Source: DASZMX01 sp035551475
GTDB lineage: Bacteria > Verrucomicrobiota > Verrucomicrobiia > Limisphaerales > Palsa-1400
Length of the DNA stretch: 64,000 nucleotides
Direction of reading: 5' to 3'
NCBI GenBank assembly: GCA_035551475.1
Contig: DASZMX010000091.1
Location: 50,728-114,727 of the forward strand
A program made the translations under genes and the position numbers. Positions 1 through 9,567 of this stretch are shown piece after piece. The notes beneath the pieces were generated by a model. That model worked only from the letters and a program-made list of their open reading frames with translations, was not told where the DNA came from and ran no database searches. Within the stretch, counting starts at the first letter, position 1, and each line of letters starts with the position of its first letter.

Positions 1-530
1 CGTATTGGGCGCCGCTCTATCTTTCGACGGCCCGCCATTTCGATCTCAAGCAAATCGCGTTGTTTGCCTGGCTGCCTTTTCTCGCGGCGGATTTGGGCTG
101 CCTTTTCGGACCGGCCATTGCCTTATTCCTGCAAAAACGCGGCGTAAGCCTGATCAACGCCCGCCGCGGCGCGTTCACGGTCGGCGCGTGCCTCATGACG
201 GGCGTGGCTTTTGTCGGCTTCGTCACGAGCCCGCTCGCGGCCATCGCGTTGCTTTGCCTGGGCGGTTTCGCGCATCAGACATTATCAGTCACGGTGATCA
301 CCATGTCATCCGACCTTTTCCAGCGCAGCGAAGTCGCGACCGTGGCCGGCCTCGCTGGAACCTGCGGCAATTTCGGCTTGCTGATTTTCTCGCTCTTGAT
401 CGGCGGGCTGGTTGCCACGGTCGGTTACACGCCATTTTTCCTGGCGCTGGGCGCGCTCGATTTGATCGGCGCCGCGCTTCTCTGGGCGCTCGTGCGTGAA
501 CCTTTGCTCTCCCCAGTTGTTTATGCCTGA
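1..530 (+). CDS. MFS transporter, hexuronate/organic-anion type (3' part only)
   Basis: The 5' end lies before the window; the frame is open from base 3 to the TGA at 528-530, giving about 175 residues. They are strongly hydrophobic, with about five membrane segments, matching the C-terminal half of a 12-segment major facilitator. The stretch LPFLAADLG and the later GTCGNFG resemble the anion:cation symporter family that includes ExuT hexuronate transporters (family knowledge). The stop overlaps the start of a GH43 xylosidase by 8 bp, so the two are probably co-transcribed and the substrate may be a xylan-derived sugar or uronate (inference). The substrate cannot be fixed from this fragment. 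Confidence 0.8.
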   Translation, partial: YWAPLYLSTARHFDLKQIALFAWLPFLAADLGCLFGPAIALFLQKRGVSLINARRGAFTVGACLMTGVAFVGFVTSPLAAIALLCLGGFAHQTLSVTVITMSSDLFQRSEVATVAGLAGTCGNFGLLIFSLLIGGLVATVGYTPFFLALGALDLIGAALLWALVREPLLSPVVYA

Positions 531-2178
531 AATTCACAACCCCATTTTGCGCGGTTTTAATCCCGATCCCTCGATTGTGCGCGTAGACAACGATTACTAC
601 ATCGCCACTTCCACCTTCGAATGGTTTCCCGGCGTGCAGATCCATCATTCGCGCGACCTGGCGCACTGGCGATTGCTCACGCGGCCTCTCAACCGCCCGA
701 GTCAACTGAATATGCTGGGCAACCCGGATTCGTGCGGCGTGTGGGCGCCGTGCCTGACGCACGCGGACGGTCTTTTCTGGCTCATTTACACGGATGTCAA
801 GCGCTACGGGCGCACGACGGTCGGCGGTGCTTCCGGCGCGTCATTGCGCGATTTCCACAATTACCTTGTCACCAGCCCGCGGATCGACGGCCCGTGGTCG
901 GATCCGATTTTTCTCAACAGCAGCGGCTTCGATCCGTCGTTATTCCATGACGACGACGGACGCAAATATCTCCTGAACATGCTCTGGGATTTTCGACCCG
1001 GCCAAAACCGATTCGCCGGCATCGTTCTCCAGGAATACTCCGTCGCCGAGCGCAAACTCCTTGGCCAGCGACAACTCATCTTCCAAGGCACGCCCCTCGG
1101 GCTGACCGAGGCGCCGCATCTCTATAAACGCCGCGGCTGGTATTATCTGCTCACGGCGGAAGGCGGCACCATGTGGAATCATGCGGTCACCATGGCGCGC
1201 TCGCGCCATTTGACTGGCCCATACGAGCTTCATCCCGACAACCCAATCTTGAGCTCCGGCCTGCGGCCCGACGCCGAACTCCAACGAGCCGGCCACGCTG
1301 ATCTGGTCGAGACGCCTGCCGGCGAAACCTACATGGCCTATCTTTGCGGACGCCCCCTGCCCCAACGCGGCCGTTGCGTTCTGGGCCGCGAGACAGCGTT
1401 GCAAAAAATGGTTTGGTCCGCCGACGATTGGCTGCGCACCACCGATGGCCAAGGCGCGCCCCATACCGTTGTCCCAGCGCCGGAATTGCCGCCACACACC
1501 TTTCCCGCCGAGCCTTTGCGCACGGAGTTCGAATCGCCGAATTTGCCGTTGGAGTTTCAGTGGCTTCGCTCGCCGTGGCCGCACGAACTTTTCAGCCTCA
1601 CGGCGCGGCCCGGTTTTCTTCGCCTCCACGGACGCGAAACCGTGGGCAGTTTGTTTCGCCAGTCGCTGGTGGCGCGGCGTCAACAATCGCATAGCTGCTC
1701 CGCCTCCACCCGCCTTGACTTTGAGCCGCAACATTTCCAGCAGATGGCGGGTCTGATTTGCTACTACGGCGGCAACAAATTTCATTACCTGCACCTTTCG
1801 CACCACGAAGAACTCGGCCTGCATCTGCGCGTCATGTCGGCCCTCCCGGACGGCGTGATGGCCGATGCGTTCACGCCTCCCATTCCGATTCCCCCCGACC
1901 AATCCGTCGAACTCCGCGTGGAAATCGATCGCGAACGCCTCCAATTCGCCTACCGCCTGGAAAAATCCGCCTGGCAATGGCTGCCGCAGGTTTTTGACGC
2001 CAGCATTCTTTCCGACGAAGCCACCGCGCCCGGCGCGCCCAATTTTACCGGCGCGTTTATCGGCATGGCTTGCCAGGATCTCTCGGGCGCGGGGCATCAC
2101 GCCGATTTCGATTATTTTGCCTATCGCGATCGCCAGTTTCGCGCGGCGCCTTTTGCCGCTGGGTCAGACGCCGCATAA
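523..2178 (+). CDS. Glycoside hydrolase family 43 beta-xylosidase
   Basis: 551 residues. ATG at 523 is preferred over an in-frame ATG at 496 because GH43 enzymes begin almost directly with the HNPILRGFNPDPS strand and because it overlaps the transporter stop by only 8 bp. The three catalytic acids of the five-bladed propeller are visible: D15 in NPDPS (base), D137 in GFDPSLF (pKa modulator) and E196 in LTEAPHL (acid). A C-terminal beta-sandwich of roughly residues 330-545 fits the GH43 beta-xylosidase C-terminal domain. No signal peptide is seen, so it probably acts in the cytoplasm on imported xylo-oligosaccharides. Arabinofuranosidase activity is also possible in this family. Confidence 0.9.
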   Translation: MPEIHNPILRGFNPDPSIVRVDNDYYIATSTFEWFPGVQIHHSRDLAHWRLLTRPLNRPSQLNMLGNPDSCGVWAPCLTHADGLFWLIYTDVKRYGRTTVGGASGASLRDFHNYLVTSPRIDGPWSDPIFLNSSGFDPSLFHDDDGRKYLLNMLWDFRPGQNRFAGIVLQEYSVAERKLLGQRQLIFQGTPLGLTEAPHLYKRRGWYYLLTAEGGTMWNHAVTMARSRHLTGPYELHPDNPILSSGLRPDAELQRAGHADLVETPAGETYMAYLCGRPLPQRGRCVLGRETALQKMVWSADDWLRTTDGQGAPHTVVPAPELPPHTFPAEPLRTEFESPNLPLEFQWLRSPWPHELFSLTARPGFLRLHGRETVGSLFRQSLVARRQQSHSCSASTRLDFEPQHFQQMAGLICYYGGNKFHYLHLSHHEELGLHLRVMSALPDGVMADAFTPPIPIPPDQSVELRVEIDRERLQFAYRLEKSAWQWLPQVFDASILSDEATAPGAPNFTGAFIGMACQDLSGAGHHADFDYFAYRDRQFRAAPFAAGSDAA

Positions 2179-2230
2179 GGGGCAGACGCCGTCATTGCGA
2201 TTGGTTCCCGCGCGCTTTAAATTAACCGGA

Positions 2231-3763
2231 ATGATAGCCAAAGGCACAGTTTACCTGGTGGGGGCCGGCCCCGGCGACGCCGGACTGCTGACGGTGCGCG
2301 GCGCGGAATTGCTCGCACGCGCTCAAGTGGTCGTGTACGACGCGCTGGTCAATAAAGATTTGCTGCGCCTCGCGCCTTCCACCGCTGAATTCATTTACGC
2401 CGGAAAACGCTCCGCCGACCACGCCATCCCCCAGGAGCAGCTCAATCAACTGCTCGTGGAACGCGCCCGCGCCGGCCTGTGCGTCGTGCGCCTTAAGGGC
2501 GGCGATCCTTACGTCTTCGGGCGCGGCGGCGAAGAAGCGGGCGAACTGGCGGCCGCCAAAATTCCCTTTGAAGTCGTGCCGGGCGTCACCTCGAGCATTG
2601 CGGGCCCCGCCTACGCGGGCATTCCCGTCACGCACCGCAAATATTGCACCAGCTTCACCGTCGTCACCGGTCACGAAGATCCTGACAAGGAGGAAATCGA
2701 TGTGCATTGGAACGAGGTCGCCAAGGCGCCCGGCACGAAGGTCATTATGATGGGCGTCACGCGCATTGGCACGATCGCGCAAAATCTGATCGCCAACGGC
2801 ATGAGCGAAAACACGCCGGTGGCCATGATTCGCTGGGCCACCACCGGACGCCAGGGGACCATCGAAGGCACGCTCAAGACCATCGCGAGCGTCGTCGAGA
2901 AAACCAACTTCAAACCGCCCGCCGTCACGGTGATTGGCGAAGTGGTCGCGTTGCGAAAATCGCTAAACTGGTTCGAGCGCCGGCCCCTTTTTGGCCAGCG
3001 CATTGTCGTCACGCGCACCCGCGCGCAGGCCAGCCAACTCGCCCGCGCCCTCCAGGAGCGCGGCGCCGAAACTTTGGAAATCCCGACCATCCGCATTGGC
3101 CCGCCCCAACAGCGGCAGGTTTTGGTGGATGCGCTGCTCGGCTTGCATTCGTATGACTGGGTCGTCTTCACGAGCCCAAATGGCGTGACGTCGTTTTTCG
3201 AGCATTTCTTCAAGGCCTTTGAGGATATGCGCGATTTGGGCGGCGTCCGCCTCGCGGCGGTTGGTCCGGCCACGGCCGCCAAGCTGCGCGAGCTGCATTT
3301 GAAAGTGGACGTGATGCCCGAGGAGTATGTGGCCGCGCGCGTCGCCGCCGCCATGGCCAAATTCGAGAGCGTCGAAAACTTGCGCATCCTCATCGTGCGC
3401 GCTGAAGTGGCCAGTCCGGAATTGCCCGCCAAGCTGGAAGAGATGGGCGCCATCGTTGACGACGTGCCTTGCTACCAAACCGTACCCGAAACTGAAGACC
3501 GCAACGGCGCCGCGGCGCGCCTTCTCGAATCAGGCGCGGATTGGATCACGTTCACCAGCGGCTCAACCGTCGAACATTTTCATGCCCGCTTCAACTTGCA
3601 CGATTTGACCGCGAAGTATCCCGAGTTGAAACTCGCCTCCATCGGTCCGGAAACCAGCAAAGCCCTCGCCGCGCTCAATCTCACGCCACACTTGGAGGCA
3701 AGCCCGCATACCATCGACGGATTGGTCAAGGCGCTCGAAAGTCAGGCGCACGCGCCGAAGTGA
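2231..3763 (+). CDS. cobA-hemD: Fused uroporphyrinogen-III C-methyltransferase / uroporphyrinogen-III synthase
   Basis: 510 residues from ATG 2231; the open frame runs further upstream but there it only overlaps the GH43 gene. Residues 1 to about 245 are the SAM-dependent methyltransferase (VGAGPGD near the N-terminus, RLKGGDPYVFGRGGEE, VVPGVTSS), which makes precorrin-2, the branch to siroheme and cobalamin. Residues from about 255 to 505 are the HemD fold that closes hydroxymethylbilane into uroporphyrinogen III (FTSPNGV, FTSGSTVEHF). The fusion is well known in several phyla. It stands alone here with no other haem genes. Its stop is 7 bp from the convergent ABC exporter gene. Confidence 0.93.
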   Translation: MIAKGTVYLVGAGPGDAGLLTVRGAELLARAQVVVYDALVNKDLLRLAPSTAEFIYAGKRSADHAIPQEQLNQLLVERARAGLCVVRLKGGDPYVFGRGGEEAGELAAAKIPFEVVPGVTSSIAGPAYAGIPVTHRKYCTSFTVVTGHEDPDKEEIDVHWNEVAKAPGTKVIMMGVTRIGTIAQNLIANGMSENTPVAMIRWATTGRQGTIEGTLKTIASVVEKTNFKPPAVTVIGEVVALRKSLNWFERRPLFGQRIVVTRTRAQASQLARALQERGAETLEIPTIRIGPPQQRQVLVDALLGLHSYDWVVFTSPNGVTSFFEHFFKAFEDMRDLGGVRLAAVGPATAAKLRELHLKVDVMPEEYVAARVAAAMAKFESVENLRILIVRAEVASPELPAKLEEMGAIVDDVPCYQTVPETEDRNGAAARLLESGADWITFTSGSTVEHFHARFNLHDLTAKYPELKLASIGPETSKALAALNLTPHLEASPHTIDGLVKALESQAHAPK

Positions 3764-3770
3764 AATGCCG

Positions 3771-5555
3771 TCACTGCGGCTGGGCCGCAACAAACTGCAA
3801 ATGATGGAAGCGCGCATACGCTTCGCCGCGCCGCAGCAATTCATCATGCGTTCCAGTTTCGGCGATCACGCCGTTTTGCAGGACGACAATGCGGGTGGCG
3901 CGTTGAATGGTGGAGAGGCGGTGCGCGATCACCAGCGTGGTGCGGCGCGCCGCGAGTTTCTCCAGGGCGGCCACCACGAGAGTCTCGGAAGCGGCGTCCA
4001 GCGCGCTCGTCGGTTCGTCAAGAATAAGGATGGGCGCAGCTTTCAGGAAGGCCCGCGCCAACGACAGCCGCTGCCTTTCCCCGCCCGACAAGGTCACGCC
4101 GCGTTCGCCAATAATGGTCGCGTATCCTTCCGGCAAACGCTCGATGAATTCCGCCGCGTGGGCGGCGGCCGCCGCCGCTTCGATCTCCGCGCGGGACGCG
4201 TCGGGCCGTCCATAGGCGATATTCTCGGCCAGGCTCAAGGGAAAGAGAAAAGGCTCCTGCAACACAATGGCAATGTTTCGCCGTAAACTTGACAGTGTGA
4301 CTTCGCGGACATCTTTTCCATCCACCAGGACGCGGCCCTGCCACGGATCGTAAAAGCGGGGAAGCAACGCCGCCAGCGTGCTTTTGCCCGCGCCGCTGGC
4401 GCCCACCAAAGCCACTATTTCCCCCGGCTCCAAGCGCAGGGAGACATCGCGCAAGACCGGGCGTTCCGCTTCGTAGCCAAATGTGACGTGGGAGATTTCC
4501 ACCCGGCCTTTGCCTGCGGCCAGCAGCGCGGCGCCGGGTCGATCCGTGACGGTGTTCTCCGCGCCTAAAATTTCGCGCACCCGCGCCGCGCTTCCAGCTG
4601 ACGTTTGCACGGTGGCCGAGGTGTACATCACCGTGGCAAGCGGATCGTACAACGACGCCAGGTAGGAAAGAAAAAGCAGGAGCGTTCCAAGGCTGGCTGT
4701 TCCCGCCAAAGCCTGCCGTCCGCCAATCCAAAAAATAGCCGACGTGCCGAATGCCATCGTGAATGCCACCCAGGTTTTGAACCGCAACTGCACCTTGGTT
4801 AACTTCGCGGTGGCCGCCACCGTGCGTTCGCAGGCCTCGGCGAATGCCGCGTCGTTGATGGATTCCCGATGGAAGGCTTGGACGGCCGGAATCGCGGCAA
4901 AGGTCTGTTCTGTGATCTCGTAAAGGCGCGCTTCCACCTGTTGCTGCGCCTGGCCAAGGCTCAGCATGGGGGCCGCGTGGAAATAAAGCGCCGCGGCCAA
5001 TAACGGGGCAACCGCCAACGCCAGCAGCGCCAGTTCGCCATCCACCCGCCACATGATCGAAAACCTCGCGATGATCGCAACCGCCGCCGCGAACGCGGGC
5101 AACAGCGCGTTATTGACAATCACCGACACGCACGCGCAATCCGCCGTGGCTCGGCGCACATTGTCCCCCACCGATTTTCGCGCATGAAAGCTCAGTGACA
5201 ATTGTTGCAGCTTGGCAAAAAGATCCGACGCGAGGTCATAAACCATCCGCTGACCGAGGCTGATGTTCGCATAGGCGCTGGACACGGCAATCAACCAGCT
5301 TAGGAGGAAAATCGCCACCGTGGCAGCCACGCACGCCGCGATGGCTTGCCCGGCGCTGAGAGCGGGCCACCAAGCTGGAGCAGGCTTGCCTTGCAACACC
5401 GTGTCAATCAGAATAACAAGCGGCCAGGGCTTCAGAAGGTCCAGCGCGGTTTTGGCGAGCATGGACGTTAGGACAGCGGCGAGGGCGCCCCGGCGCCGCC
5501 AGGCGTAGCCCCACGCCCACGCCGTCATCCCCCGCAATGGCGACGTCGCATTCAT
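3771..5555 (-). CDS. ABC exporter, fused membrane and ATPase domains (second of pair)
   Basis: 594 residues. The ATG at 5555 overlaps the TGA of the upstream exporter gene in a 4-bp ATGA; longer starts would lie inside that gene. Residues about 15-320 form the six-helix type I exporter domain; the C-terminal half is a complete nucleotide-binding domain with Walker A GASGAGKST, Q-loop, signature LSGGERQRL, Walker B ILILDEPTSALD and the AHR switch histidine. All catalytic residues are present. It closely resembles the upstream exporter, so the two may form a heterodimer, although neither nucleotide site looks degenerate. The substrate is unknown; lipid, peptide or drug are all possible. Confidence 0.88.
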   Translation of the reverse strand: MNATSPLRGMTAWAWGYAWRRRGALAAVLTSMLAKTALDLLKPWPLVILIDTVLQGKPAPAWWPALSAGQAIAACVAATVAIFLLSWLIAVSSAYANISLGQRMVYDLASDLFAKLQQLSLSFHARKSVGDNVRRATADCACVSVIVNNALLPAFAAAVAIIARFSIMWRVDGELALLALAVAPLLAAALYFHAAPMLSLGQAQQQVEARLYEITEQTFAAIPAVQAFHRESINDAAFAEACERTVAATAKLTKVQLRFKTWVAFTMAFGTSAIFWIGGRQALAGTASLGTLLLFLSYLASLYDPLATVMYTSATVQTSAGSAARVREILGAENTVTDRPGAALLAAGKGRVEISHVTFGYEAERPVLRDVSLRLEPGEIVALVGASGAGKSTLAALLPRFYDPWQGRVLVDGKDVREVTLSSLRRNIAIVLQEPFLFPLSLAENIAYGRPDASRAEIEAAAAAAHAAEFIERLPEGYATIIGERGVTLSGGERQRLSLARAFLKAAPILILDEPTSALDAASETLVVAALEKLAARRTTLVIAHRLSTIQRATRIVVLQNGVIAETGTHDELLRRGEAYARFHHLQFVAAQPQ

Positions 5556-7237
5556 GACGCGCCACGCAAGACGCCATTTTCCAGCGCCAGAACGCGCTGC
5601 GCCCGTCGTATGGTTGACGGACGGTGGGCGATGACGAGCGTGGCGCGCCCGGCGGCCAGCCGCTCCCACGCGTCGAAAATTAATTCTTCCGTGGCCGCGT
5701 CCAGCGCGCTGGTCGGCTCGTCGAGAATCAGAATGGGCGCATTTTTCAGCCATGCGCGCGCCAGGGCCAACCGCTGCCGCTCCCCGCCGGACAATGTGCC
5801 GCCGCGCTCGCCCAAAATCGTGTCGTACTTCTGCGGCAGGCGGGCGATAAAATCGTGCGCGAGCGCCGCCCGGGCCGCGACTTCAATTTCCGCGCGGCTG
5901 GCGCCGGGTTTCCCAAATGCGATGTTGTCCGCGATGGAAATCGGAAACAAAAACGGCTCTTGCAAAACCATCGCCACCTGCGCGCGCAAAGTTTCAAGCG
6001 TCATGTCCCGGACATCTCCGCCATCCACGCGCACGGCTCCCTCCCATGGATCAAAAAAGCGCGGGATCAATTGCGCCAGCGTGGTTTTTCCGGCCCCGCT
6101 TGGACCGGTGAGGGCGACGATTTCGCCCGGCTCCAATCGCAGGGAAATTCCGCGCAAAACCGGACGGTCCGGCTCATAGCCAAATGTCACCCCGTCCAGT
6201 TCAACCTGTCCCCGCAACTTCGGTCGCGTCAAGGCGTCGGGCCGCTCCGAGATTTCCGGAGGCGCGTCGAGAATTTCCATCACCCGATCCACGCTCGCAT
6301 CAAAATTCAGCAGTGTGGTGTGAACGCCCGCCAGCGTCTTCAACGGCGCTTGCAGCGCATTCAGGTAAAACACAAACGCCAGCAAACTGCCGACGGTCAG
6401 CCGATGATCCTGCACTCGAACCGCGCCCATCCAGAGGATCGCGCCGGAACCGAGCGCCGCAATCAACCCTGAACTCAACCCATTGAGGCTGCCCAAAAAT
6501 GCGCCGCGCTGATGAGCGCGCACCGCGCGTTCCGCCAGGTTTCCGAAACGCATCTGTTCGCGTTGCTCCTGCCCGAAAGCTTGCACCACCGGAATTCCGG
6601 TTAGCGTCTGTTGAATGTGAGATTGCACCCGCGTTTCGATGTCGCGCTTGAGCCGGGCCGCCAATTGCAACGGTTTGGTCACCCAAAAAGAAGCAGCCAC
6701 CATGCACGGCGCCATCACCAGCGTCACCAGGGTCATGGTCGCATCCATGCGCGCCATCAGCGTCATCATCAAAAGCAGCGTGAGCAATGCCTGCGACGGG
6801 CCAGCGAGCAAGGCATCGCAGAATTGATAGACACACCAACTGTCCGTGGTGACGCGGGCCATCGCGTCCGCCACCGGCGCGCGGCTGTGAAAAATCAGCG
6901 AACGCCGTTGCAACCGCGCAAATAAATCCTCCGCCAAGCTGTAAACCATACGGCGCCCGCCGAGCGTCCAGGAGTAAGCCATCATGCTTTCCAAAAGGGA
7001 GGGCAAAAGCAGTAACACCAAGGCGCTCAGGGCAATGATTCCCACCGGCGCCGGAGCTTTGGCCGTCACCGCGTCCGCCAGCCATTTCACCGGCCACGGT
7101 TGCAGGGCGGCAAGGATCGAGGCGCCAAGCGCTCCCGCCAGGATGCGGATGAAATAGGCGCGTTGCGGGCGGATATAGGGCAGGAATCTTCGATGGCGCC
7201 GCCCGATCCGCGAAGGCATCGATGTTCGCCCGCTCAT
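5552..7237 (-). CDS. ABC exporter, fused membrane and ATPase domains (first of pair)
   Basis: 561 residues. Same architecture as its downstream partner: a basic N-terminus (RIGRRHRRF), six membrane helices, then an ATPase with Walker A GPSGAGKTT, signature LSGGERQRL, Walker B ILILDEPTSALD and the AHRPST switch. It follows a SAM methyltransferase gene after a 9-nt gap and is coupled by ATGA to the second exporter, so methyltransferase and exporters look like one unit. Export of a methylated compound is conceivable but is inference from position only. Confidence 0.88.
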   Translation of the reverse strand: MSGRTSMPSRIGRRHRRFLPYIRPQRAYFIRILAGALGASILAALQPWPVKWLADAVTAKAPAPVGIIALSALVLLLLPSLLESMMAYSWTLGGRRMVYSLAEDLFARLQRRSLIFHSRAPVADAMARVTTDSWCVYQFCDALLAGPSQALLTLLLMMTLMARMDATMTLVTLVMAPCMVAASFWVTKPLQLAARLKRDIETRVQSHIQQTLTGIPVVQAFGQEQREQMRFGNLAERAVRAHQRGAFLGSLNGLSSGLIAALGSGAILWMGAVRVQDHRLTVGSLLAFVFYLNALQAPLKTLAGVHTTLLNFDASVDRVMEILDAPPEISERPDALTRPKLRGQVELDGVTFGYEPDRPVLRGISLRLEPGEIVALTGPSGAGKTTLAQLIPRFFDPWEGAVRVDGGDVRDMTLETLRAQVAMVLQEPFLFPISIADNIAFGKPGASRAEIEVAARAALAHDFIARLPQKYDTILGERGGTLSGGERQRLALARAWLKNAPILILDEPTSALDAATEELIFDAWERLAAGRATLVIAHRPSTIRRAQRVLALENGVLRGAS

Positions 7238-7246
7238 CGGAATTCC

Positions 7247-7960
7247 CTACGCGGGCTTCCGCGCTCCGAAGGCGGCAAAGCAACTGTTTTTATGCAGAAT
7301 TTCCGGCCGCTGAAATCCCACCGCGCGCAGCAAATCCACTTGAAACATCAGCGGACGCGGCGTGTCCTCACGTTCGACGTAGGCAAAAACGTGGTCGCGA
7401 TAAGCGGTGTCTTTCAACGACGCAAGATAATCCCCATAACGCCGCCACATCAGCGCTTGCACCTTGGAATCGGAATGCTCGATCAAATCAGAAATCCAGA
7501 ACGATCCTCCGGGCCGCAGCGCCGCGTAAACTTTGGCGAACACCGCGCGCCACTCGTCCTCGCCGCGCAGATGATGCAAAACGGCTGCCGCGACCACGAT
7601 GTCAAAGCTAGCGTCCGGCCAGGCCAATTCCCGGATGTCTCCCTGGCAGGTGGTGGTTTTGCCCGGAGTGGCGGCCCCGACGCGTTGCGCGGCGCGCTCC
7701 AACATGGGCCGGCTCAAATCAACGAGTGTGACATCGAGCGCCGGCAGGCGCTCCAAAACTTTTAAGGAGTAATTCCCGGCGCCGCAGCCGATATCCAGCA
7801 GCGCGCGGGCGTGCGGCGTGGTGGCGGCGGCGCTGGCGGCGATCAATTCCAACGCCAGCGGCGCGTCAATCGTCGCCGATTGGCCGGACTCCAAATTGGA
7901 AAACCGCTCCACATCCTGATCGAAACGGGTGCGGATTTCATCAACCGTCGATTTGTTCAT
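7247..7960 (-). CDS. Class I SAM-dependent methyltransferase
   Basis: 237 residues. The SAM-binding motif I is LLDIGCGAGNYSLK (around residue 53), followed by the acidic end of strand 2 (VTLVDLSRPM) and a motif IV-like FDIVVAAAVLHH. This is the Methyltransf_11/25 type fold used for small molecules, tRNA (CmoA-like) or quinones; the sequence alone does not identify the substrate. It lies 17 nt after rho and 9 nt before the ABC pair on the same strand. The N-terminal DVERFSNLESGQ block seems specific to its own subfamily. Confidence 0.85.
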   Translation of the reverse strand: MNKSTVDEIRTRFDQDVERFSNLESGQSATIDAPLALELIAASAAATTPHARALLDIGCGAGNYSLKVLERLPALDVTLVDLSRPMLERAAQRVGAATPGKTTTCQGDIRELAWPDASFDIVVAAAVLHHLRGEDEWRAVFAKVYAALRPGGSFWISDLIEHSDSKVQALMWRRYGDYLASLKDTAYRDHVFAYVEREDTPRPLMFQVDLLRAVGFQRPEILHKNSCFAAFGARKPA

Positions 7961-7977
7961 CTGCGGCCGGATTAGGA

Positions 7978-9444
7978 TCAGCCCACCGCCATGCCGAGGA
8001 GGAATTCGATGTTGCTGCGTGTCTTCTTCAATTTGCCCAGCAACAATTCCATCGCCTCCACGGGCGGCACGCCCGTCAGCGCGCGGCGCAGCATCACCAC
8101 TTTGTTGAATTCGTCGGGATGATAGAGCAACTCCTCTTTGCGGGTGCCGGAGAGTTCGACATTGATCGACGGAAAAATGCGGCGATCCACCAAATGCCGG
8201 TCCAGATGCACTTCCATATTGCCGGTGCCCTTGAACTCTTCGAAAATGACTTCGTCCATGCGGGAGCCGGTGTCCACCAGGGCGGTGGCAATAATCGTCA
8301 GCGAGCCGCCTTCCTCGATGTTGCGCGCCGCGCCAAAAAAACGCTTCGGCTTATGCAGCGCATTGGCGTCCACGCCGCCGGAGAGAATCTTGCCGGAATG
8401 CGGTTGAATCGTGTTGTAGGCGCGGGCCAGACGGGTAATCGAGTCAAGCAAAATTACAGCGTCGCGTTTGTGTTCGATCATGCGCTTGGCCTTCTCGATC
8501 ACCATTTCCGCCACCTGCACATGCCGTTCCGGCGGTTCGTCAAACGTCGAGCTGATCACTTCCGCCCCGCGGCAGGAGCGCTCCATGTCCGTGACTTCCT
8601 CGGGCCGCTCGTCGATCAGGAGAATGAACAAATATGACTCCGGATTGTTCTTCAGGATGGCGTTGGCCAGCTTTTGCATGAGCACCGTCTTGCCGGTGCG
8701 AGGCGGGGCGACGATCAAGCCGCGGCTGCCTTTGCCGATGGGGCAGACCAAATCCAGCACGCGCGTGGACAGCTCGTCCGACGAGGTTTCCAGCAGGAAA
8801 CGCCGATTGGGAAACAGCGGGGTGAGATTGTCAAAATGCGTTTTGTCCTTGGCCTTGTCCGGCTCCTCGGTGTCCACGCCCTCGACCTTGAGCAACGCGA
8901 AAAAACGCTCCTTGTCCTTCGGCGGGCGGATTTGCCCCGCGATCAGGTTGCCCGTCTGCAAATCGAACCGGCGGATCTGCGAAGGCGACACATAAATATC
9001 CTCGGGGCACGGCAGGTAATTAAAGCTGCGCGACCGCAGAAAACCGAAGCCTTCCGGCAGAATCTCCAGAACGCCTTCCGAGAACAAGACCCCGGCGCGC
9101 TCGGCGTTTTTCTGCAGGATTTGAAAAATGACTTCATGCTTGCGCATGGTGCCGAAATTCTCGATGCCCATGTCACGGGCCATCTGGTTCAATTCGCCCA
9201 TCGCCATGGCTTGCAGCTGCGCGATGTTCAGGGTGACGCCTTGCGGCTCAGGCTTGGGGGGCGCGACGGGGCGCGGCGGCTGGGGCGCAACATCAGATTC
9301 GATGGGCTTGGTGGGGGGCTGGAGAGCGGCTTCCTCGACGGGAGCCGGAGGCGCGACTTCGACGGGCGGCGGGGCGGCTTCGGCGGGAATTTCCGGGGCG
9401 GCCTTCGGCTTCCTCGGCGCCTTTTTGGTTGCGGCTTTCGGCAT
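7978..9444 (-). CDS. rho: Transcription termination factor Rho
   Basis: 488 residues, about 70 longer than E. coli Rho because of an Ala/Pro/Lys-rich low-complexity N-terminal extension of roughly 75 residues. After this come the Rho N-terminal helix-extended-loop (NQMARDMGIENF), the RNA-binding OB fold (GFGFLRS, then YLPCPEDIYVSPSQIRRF), the ATPase P-loop PPRTGKTVL near residue 250, and the Q/R-loop region with DSITRLARAYN. Such extensions are known in several high-GC phyla and may bind RNA. It is preceded by a 9-bp perfect inverted repeat. It is the second gene of a long minus-strand train. Confidence 0.96.
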   Translation of the reverse strand: MPKAATKKAPRKPKAAPEIPAEAAPPPVEVAPPAPVEEAALQPPTKPIESDVAPQPPRPVAPPKPEPQGVTLNIAQLQAMAMGELNQMARDMGIENFGTMRKHEVIFQILQKNAERAGVLFSEGVLEILPEGFGFLRSRSFNYLPCPEDIYVSPSQIRRFDLQTGNLIAGQIRPPKDKERFFALLKVEGVDTEEPDKAKDKTHFDNLTPLFPNRRFLLETSSDELSTRVLDLVCPIGKGSRGLIVAPPRTGKTVLMQKLANAILKNNPESYLFILLIDERPEEVTDMERSCRGAEVISSTFDEPPERHVQVAEMVIEKAKRMIEHKRDAVILLDSITRLARAYNTIQPHSGKILSGGVDANALHKPKRFFGAARNIEEGGSLTIIATALVDTGSRMDEVIFEEFKGTGNMEVHLDRHLVDRRIFPSINVELSGTRKEELLYHPDEFNKVVMLRRALTGVPPVEAMELLLGKLKKTRSNIEFLLGMAVG

Positions 9445-9510
9445 AAAAAAATTTAAAATTAATCGCTGGAATTCGGGTTAAGCCCCTTGCTGACTTCAAT
9501 TGGATGCAAA

Positions 9511-9536
9511 CGATTTGAAAATGTTCATTCAAATCG
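9511..9536 (-). other. Perfect 9-bp inverted repeat in the rho leader
   Basis: The arms CGATTTGAA (9511-9519) and TTCAAATCG (9528-9536) flank an 8-nt loop, between the end of the fusion gene (9568) and the rho start (9444). It could be a transcript hairpin (terminator or attenuator, though without a clean U run) or a protein-binding palindrome. Rho genes are often autoregulated in their leader, which makes this position suggestive. Confidence 0.4.
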
Positions 9537-9567
9537 ACCGGGGCCTCACTGGGGATTGCCAGATATG

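Noticed and set aside
940..2100. 386-codon minus-strand frame in the GH43 gene
   Set aside because: Shadow frame; no motif, and the plus-strand GH43 catalytic residues are intact.
1865..2230. Upstream extension of the cobA-hemD frame
   Set aside because: It only overlaps the GH43 gene in another frame, and family members start at the VYLVGAGPGD strand.
3766..3800. Hairpin TGCGGC/GCCGCA at the cobA-hemD / ABC exporter convergence as a terminator
   Set aside because: The 6-bp stem has no U tail and overlaps the end of the exporter gene.
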